Of a DNA stretch of 64,000 nucleotides, positions 58,519-64,000 are shown piece after piece. The notes under the pieces are model-generated. The model was not told where the DNA came from, ran no database searches, and worked only from the letters and a program-made list of their open reading frames with translations. Numbering within the stretch: position 1 is the first letter of the stretch; each line of letters opens with the position of its first letter. The stretch is taken from assembly GCA_019426215.1 (NCBI GenBank), contig CM033391.1, positions 14,558,708 through 14,622,707 on the forward strand, in the 5' to 3' direction. Source of the stretch: Buddleja alternifolia (Eukaryota > Streptophyta > Magnoliopsida > Lamiales > Scrophulariaceae). The translations under genes were made by a program, and so were the position numbers.

Positions 58519-59439
58519 ATAAAAATCATAAGTACAAGTTTCTTGATTAAATGATAACTTGTGCATATATTGGTGTACTTTGAAATAAAGCCTTTTCCCC
58601 CCTTCTGAATTGATTAGCTTGATAAAAACCCACAACTGGTTTAGTTACTTGTTGCGATTAATTTATAATCAACAAGACTTTTTTTTTTATTTCAATTTTT
58701 TTGGAATGACGGACAAATTGAACTTAACATATTATAATGTGTATGTATATACATATATTAGTGGGAAAATTACATATATTACTCTTGAGATACGGCCTAA
58801 TTACAAAAAAAACACCATCTTTTTTTATAAATTATATCTAACACCTTGTTGATTCATTCCGTCCAACAACTGCCACCTTCCATTAGGGTTTCTGTACAGC
58901 GTCGTTAAAATATTATGTGATCTTCCAAAAATACTCCTAATTAATGTAAACTCTAAAATCCCTGACAATAATATCATTTCGGTGTATTTGCAATATTTTT
59001 CAAATCCTAGGTGTGTAAATAAAATATTTTAAACTTACTTAAAGTAGTTCAATTTAAAATGAATTAAAATACAAATTCTTATTTACGGTAAAAAAAAAAT
59101 ATTCACTATATTTAATTTGGTATATATCTCCAAAAAAATAAGATAAATCAAAAGATTGAAATTTAGAAAAAAATAGTGAAAATATTTCAGTTATAATTTC
59201 AATATTATTTGAAAATATTTCAATCATTTTTAATTACGTTATAATATTATTTAGAAGGATTACTATCCCTGATAGTCCACGAAATGTCATGTTTGTCTCA
59301 CTCACGTCCCTAAATTCAACTTTTGTTGCCCTACCGTTCCCAAAGTTATATTTTAATTTTGTCTCACTTTACTCATTTCCGGTGACTATTGACCGGAACT
59401 GTCGGTTGCCAGTTGCACTTTGAGGTTACCTTGTTGTTG
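58519..59439. other. no recognisable gene
   Basis: AT-rich. The stretch 59240-59400 (CTCACTCACGTCCC, TTTTGTCTCACTTTACTC) looks like a MITE end, but no partner was found. Confidence 0.3.
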
Positions 59440-60070
59440 CCATTTAGTATCGTGATTGCTTCCCTCATATAACTCGCAAAGAGCATGGACTTGGCTGACT
59501 AAGTCATTCATGCCATCAATTTTTCGGCTTAGTGCCTCCAGTTGTGCTACCACAGCTATGATGCATATCCTATATCATGAACATAGGATGGCTTTCTTGG
59601 AAAAGAAATTCAGCCGTTTGATATCAAGCGTGGTTGCAATAGTGGAATCGGACCAAGGTTGCACAAAATCGTCTATTGCAATATGATATTGCATCTTCTA
59701 TTGCATTTATTCTATGTATGACAAGTGTATAAATCTTATCCTTACATATACAAGTGACTTGAGTATGAACACTTATTATGTATAAAAGTGAATACAGTAG
59801 AAAACACAATACTATTTGCAACAGATGATCTAGATTGATGTTGAACAGCGTGTGACCGTCTTCCAATGTTGGACAATGTTTTCCAACAATTTATCTACCA
59901 GTTGTTCCCGACAAGAATTCATGCTTTGCTTTTTATCTTTCACTGAAAAAGGAAATAACCTTGGCTCCACTTTCAAAGTGCATAAAAGTTTTAGAAAATT
60001 CGCGATGTGTACGTGTGGGTCCTCGTGCTACAACCCGTGGAATTGTATATTATTGTATTTCTCATAAGTT
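59440..60070 (-). pseudogene. Athila-like gypsy gag remnant
   Basis: Minus-strand pieces read EDPHVHIANFLKL, RLFPFSVKDK and LNSCREQLVDK-type sequence (about 60050-59880). Further downstream come VVAQLEALSRKIDGMN and VHALCELYEGSNHD (about 59560-59440). Order and motifs match the gag of Athila-type gypsy elements. Frames are broken, and no pol or LTR was recognised here. Confidence 0.55.
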
Positions 60071-60649
60071 TTCTGTTTCATAACTTGGCCCATTTTTGGT
60101 CCCAATCATTAAGAATTTCTCACATTGGATTCTATAAATTTCAGAAAATTTCACATTTAGTCCCTAAGTATATTTTTTGTCCAATACTTGACTATTGTCA
60201 TTAGTAAGCAGTACAATACTATTTGGGACGGAGAAAATTGGCTTACATGGAGAAAAAAAAAATAAAAAAATTGAGGTTTTGCTTCATTTAAGGTTTTTTT
60301 TTTTTTTTTAAACAAAAAGTAAGCTCCACCACAAATAAATTAGAGCTCCATCTTGACTTCATAGCCAAGAAGAGAACATTAATGTTCCACCACCCTGAGA
60401 TAGTTGAGAAGATGAGTTCAATTTTTCAACTCATTCTCAACAATTTAAAAGGTTTAAGGCCCGATTGGATGGACGTCTATTTTCAATTTTTTATTTTTTA
60501 TAGATAAAATAAGAGAAATTATTTTTTAAAAAATAGAGATATGAAAGAGGAAGTGTGTTTGGATGAGTTTTTTGATGGGAAAATTAAATAAATAATATAA
60601 AAATAAATTAAAAATCAGAAAATACCACCAAAAATGGTGGAGTTCAGGA

Positions 60650-60926
60650 TACGACATGTTCTATGTCGTAACACATTTTATTTAATTTTTTTTAAAAAAA
60701 AATATGGTGTTACCACATGGACTATGTCGTAACACCTATTTTAGTTTTTTTTTAAAAATAAATTATTGTGTTACGACATAGTTCATGTCGTAACACATAT
60801 TTTAGGTTTTTTTAAAAAATAAATTATGGTGCTCCATGTCGTAACACATATTTTTGATTTTTTTTTTTAAAATTATGGTGTCAGATGAACAGTGAGACGA
60901 CATAGCATATGTCGTCTCACTGTTCA
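60650..60926. repeat. array of hairpins built on TACGACAT...ATGTCGTA
   Basis: Degenerate units of about 60 bp each carry an inverted pair. One is near 60652-60674 (8 bp), one at 60708-60737 (11 of 12), and one at 60768-60796 (GTGTTACGACAT and complement, perfect, 5-base loop). A further half unit lies near 60835. The array ends in a perfect 19-bp stem at 60886-60904/60908-60926 with a 3-base loop (arm TGAACAGTGAGACGACATA). T and A runs separate the units. Confidence 0.85.
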
Positions 60927-61695
60927 CATATGTTTCTTTTTTTCCCCTTTCTCTTCTCTTTTCTTTCTTTTCTCTTCTTTCTCTTCTCTTCTTCTTTTCT
61001 CCTCTCCTTCTGCACGCCAAAGTTTTCACTCTCCATTTCACCACCATTGTCGACAAGCACGAATTTTTCTTCAAAATTTGTTCGTCAACTACAAAATTAA
61101 GGTAATTCTATGTATTATACTTTTGAACTTACTTAAATTTTGAGTTAATATATTGTTTTTTATTTTATTGTAATGTGGATTCAAAACTTGAATTTCTAAG
61201 TATAAATTCAATTAGTTTGTTATAATTTTTGGATTATTTGGTATAATTCTCGAATATGTTGGTATTATTATTGAATTAATAGGTTTTATTTAGACTTTTA
61301 GGTTAAATTTTGATCCTAAGGTATAATGTAGATTTTTAGTATTTTTTTTTTATGGTTTAAAATTTGATATAAGTGTTAGTTTGTAATTGTGTAGAAATTT
61401 AAGTATAATTTTAGAAATATAATTTTGAATTTATTGTTAGGGTTTAAATTTTCATATAAGTTGCAATTGAAATTTCAAATGTTTAGGTTTACATAGTATG
61501 TATAATTTTGAATGAGTAGTTATAATTTTTAGGTTTAATTTGTAATATAGAAGTATAGTTTGTATATATAAATTCAAATTTTGTAGGTATATAATTTCGA
61601 ATTTTATGTATAATTTGTAGATATTATTTTATGTTTTGACTATAATTTTAAATTTAGTGCTTATTTGTGGTTTGAATTTTGATATTATATAGAAA

Positions 61696-64000
61696 ATGTC
61701 GAGGGCGAACACAATTGACGTTTTGGTATACACGGATGGTCAAATTATTGAAGACTCAAGTTCAGTGAGATATAGCACTCGTCCAAGCACTAACATGAGA
61801 ATATCTCGTACGATCACATACACTGAATTGTTGGAGAAGTTATACGCGAGAACAAGAACTGATTAGAATCATTTTTCATTAAAAGTAATTATAAAGTTTG
61901 AATTTGAAAAGAGAAACGTGATGAGGGAGAGCACAATGGAGATCAAAGATGATGAAACTTTAGCGTTTTTCTTGGATCGTAACAATGTTGATAAATTCAT
62001 CGAGCTTTATATTGAGAAAGAATCAATCCAACATCAGAGTCAAAATAGCTCGTTGTTAACCCAAGTGACGTCGTTAACGCCACCCCAGTTCATGCCGTAC
62101 TTTACACAACCCTCAGTGCCCGATTTGAATATGCAGTCACAATCCCCATTCAAGTCGTATTTTACACAGTCCACAGTACCGGATTTAAATACACAGTCGC
62201 AATCACATGTGTTGGAAAATCGTGAGTATCATGACTTTTTTTCAAGTGATTTGGGGAGTTCTACAATTCACGATTTGCATCAAGGTAGTTTATTCTTTTA
62301 TTTACATTATGTAGTTTATTTTTAAATTTCATATTTGTTAACTTTTCTTTGCAGAATTGTAAAATGAGTTAACGTTTTTGTGATTTGCATTTTTAGATGC
62401 TTCTACATTGGGTCATTCGTTTGGTCGTTTTCAAAATGTACAAAATTCCCCTTTAGATTTTGTAATTCTTGATGTGGAAGCGGGTAATTATGAATCTTCT
62501 AATAAGTTTCTTCAATTGTTGTATTCCTTTTATTCGTGACTTGTTATTCTTATTTTTACATAGTGTCACAATATTTCTTTTTAATAATAGGTCCGTTTAG
62601 GCAAAACTTCCCTCTAGAGAATCATCGTTTGAGGAATTTTGTAGTTCCTGACGTGGAAGCAGGTAATTATGAATCTTCTAATAAGTTTCATAATTGTTGT
62701 ATTCCTTTGATTCATGACTTGTTATTCTTATTTTTACATACTATCGTCATATTTATCTTTAATTGCAGGTCCGTCTAGACCAAGCCGTCATGACTTTGAG
62801 CAACCCAATTTTGGGTTTAGTGATTTTGCAGACGTTGGGAATGATGATAATGGAAGTGACGATGACAGTCGTGATTCTGACTGTTTGATCCATCATCATA
62901 CAGACGCCGAGTTGGAACAACGGCGCAACAATGCAACAATGGATGAGGATGAAGATGATCATGATAATAATGTACCGATGAATGAAGATGTCCCTCCCAC
63001 AAGAGCAGAAGAAAGACTTCATGAAGTGCTCCCATTCTATTCCACCACATACCCAGAAGTAGAAGGAGATTCACGTTATCGACAAAGTTCAAGTTTGAGC
63101 AGGAGAATAATTTATGATGATGCGAAAGGTAATCTTTGTAAGGGTCAAGTTTTTGACAACAAACTCAGCTTGCAAGCAACGGTGAAAAACTACCACGTGC
63201 AACACGCACGGCGCGAGTTTAAGTTCATAATTAGTAATCCGAGGGTGTATACTATAGAATGCAAAAATGGATGCCCTTTTAAACTACGGGGAGCTTTGTT
63301 GAAGAATACTAACTTTTGGAAAATTACAAGGTATGAAGGGGCACACACATGTTTTGCTGAAGATTGTTCCAAGAACCACTTTAACTTGGACATAAACATG
63401 ATTGCAAATGAAATTCTACCTGAAGTTAGGAAGGATCCGTCATACAAAGTTGGTCTAATTGTACTAACAGTGCAGAAAAAATGGAAATTTGATATTTCAT
63501 ATGGGAAGGCTTGGTACAGTTTGCGATGTGCAAATGAGATTATATACGCGACGTGGGAGGAGTCTGTTACAAGGCTGCCTAAATTTTTGGGAGCAATGAA
63601 GAAGTGGAATCTGGGGACGGTTTTTGAATGGCGGCACAAAAATCCGGATCAAAATCCAAAAATGTTGAAATTTATGTTTTGGGCGTTCAAGCCATGTATA
63701 GATGGATTCCGACATTGTCGACGAGTCATATGTATTGACGGGACTCTTGTGTACGCACGCCATAAGGCTAAGTTGTTATGCGCATCAACTCTTGACGAAA
63801 ATTAAAACATTTTGCCTCTAGCATTCGCTATTGTTGATAATGAGTCCAACGAGTCTTGGTTATGGTTTTTGCAATTGATCTGCAAACATTTTTGGATACC
63901 TGATGAAGGTGTTTGCCTTATTTCAGATCGTCATAAGGGTTTATTAAATGCTACTCGATATATGGCCGCATTTATCCCTCCACTGGGAGCTCATAGATTT
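61696..64000 (+). pseudogene. MuDR-type transposase, two nonsense codons, 3' end outside window
   Basis: Exons 61696-62284, 62397-62483, 62591-62662 and 62769 to beyond the window; introns have GT/AG borders and phase 1 throughout. The N-terminal part (VLVYTDGQIIED, FFLDRNN) is the usual start of plant MULE proteins. The MuDR DNA-binding region follows (LQATVKNYHVQHAREF-like, CPFKLRG, about 63150-63340). The DDE domain begins with ICIDGTLV and ISDRHKGL (first and second Asp, near 63732 and 63925). TAG at 61864-61866 (likely from CAG) and TAA at 63803-63805 interrupt the frame. Exons 2 and 3 with their introns look like a tandem duplication. Not functional as read, unless the stops are polymorphic. 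Confidence 0.85.

Larger units (their letters stand above)
60459..64000 (+). mobile_element. Mutator-like element (MULE), right side outside window
   Basis: A MuDR-type transposase gene (61696 onward) is preceded by about 1.2 kb of AT-rich sequence with a hairpin array. GGCCCGATTGGATGGAC at 60459 is a plausible outer terminus, by resemblance only. The 3' end lies beyond the window, so TIRs and the 9-bp target duplication cannot be checked. Confidence 0.65.

Noticed and set aside
1..64000. CRISPR arrays, bacterial operons, rRNA or complete tRNA genes
   Set aside because: None seen. Tandem arrays have no spacer structure, the two host genes have plant introns, and the only tRNA-like boxes belong to the SINE at 38141-38323.

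Overview
This is nuclear DNA from a plant, almost certainly a eudicot. The base composition is AT-rich, two host genes have plant-type exons and introns, and most of the rest is nested plant transposons. One host gene is a disrupted coiled-coil NB-LRR resistance gene with an R1-like N-terminal extension, which suggests an asterid, but the species cannot be named from sequence alone.

Layout. 1-3467: the 5' part of a decayed Ty1/copia element on the minus strand, cut by the window edge. 3468-6814: a PIF/Harbinger-type transposon with a broken transposase and a hAT-type MITE inside its coding exon. 6819-8905 and 20604-23835: two halves of a duplicate of the upstream region, 5' leader and start-codon exon of the UFD1 gene. 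They are split by a minus-strand Helitron (8906-20603), which itself carries a Ty3/gypsy element of the Tat type (10136-20068). 23838-26425: MITEs and unassigned sequence. 26426-29575: the second copy of the duplicated segment, leading into an apparently intact UFD1 gene (29503-31933). 32392-38094: a complete Ty1/copia element with identical LTRs, a perfect 5-bp target duplication and one uninterrupted 1,492-codon gag-pol frame. Its leader holds an antisense piece of an RSZ-type SR splicing-factor gene. 40595-49187: an NB-LRR gene interrupted in frame by a second copia element (41290-46418). 49900-58518: Helitron-like termini, LINE RNase H remnants and microsatellites. 59440-60070: an Athila-like gag remnant. 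60459-64000: a Mutator-like element whose MuDR-type transposase gene has two nonsense codons and runs off the right edge.

The two copies of the UFD1 5' segment serve as empty sites for each other. Comparing them gives insertion boundaries for a LINE-like insert, the Helitron, a TA-targeted TIR element, a hAT MITE with an 8-bp target duplication and a Mutator-like MITE with a 9-bp target duplication. Only UFD1 looks functional as a host gene. The NB-LRR gene would be intact apart from the copia insertion. The 32-38 kb copia element is the only transposon here that looks potentially autonomous.

All calls come from reading the sequence by eye. Family names rest on motifs and boundaries, not on database searches, and counts of substitutions are manual.
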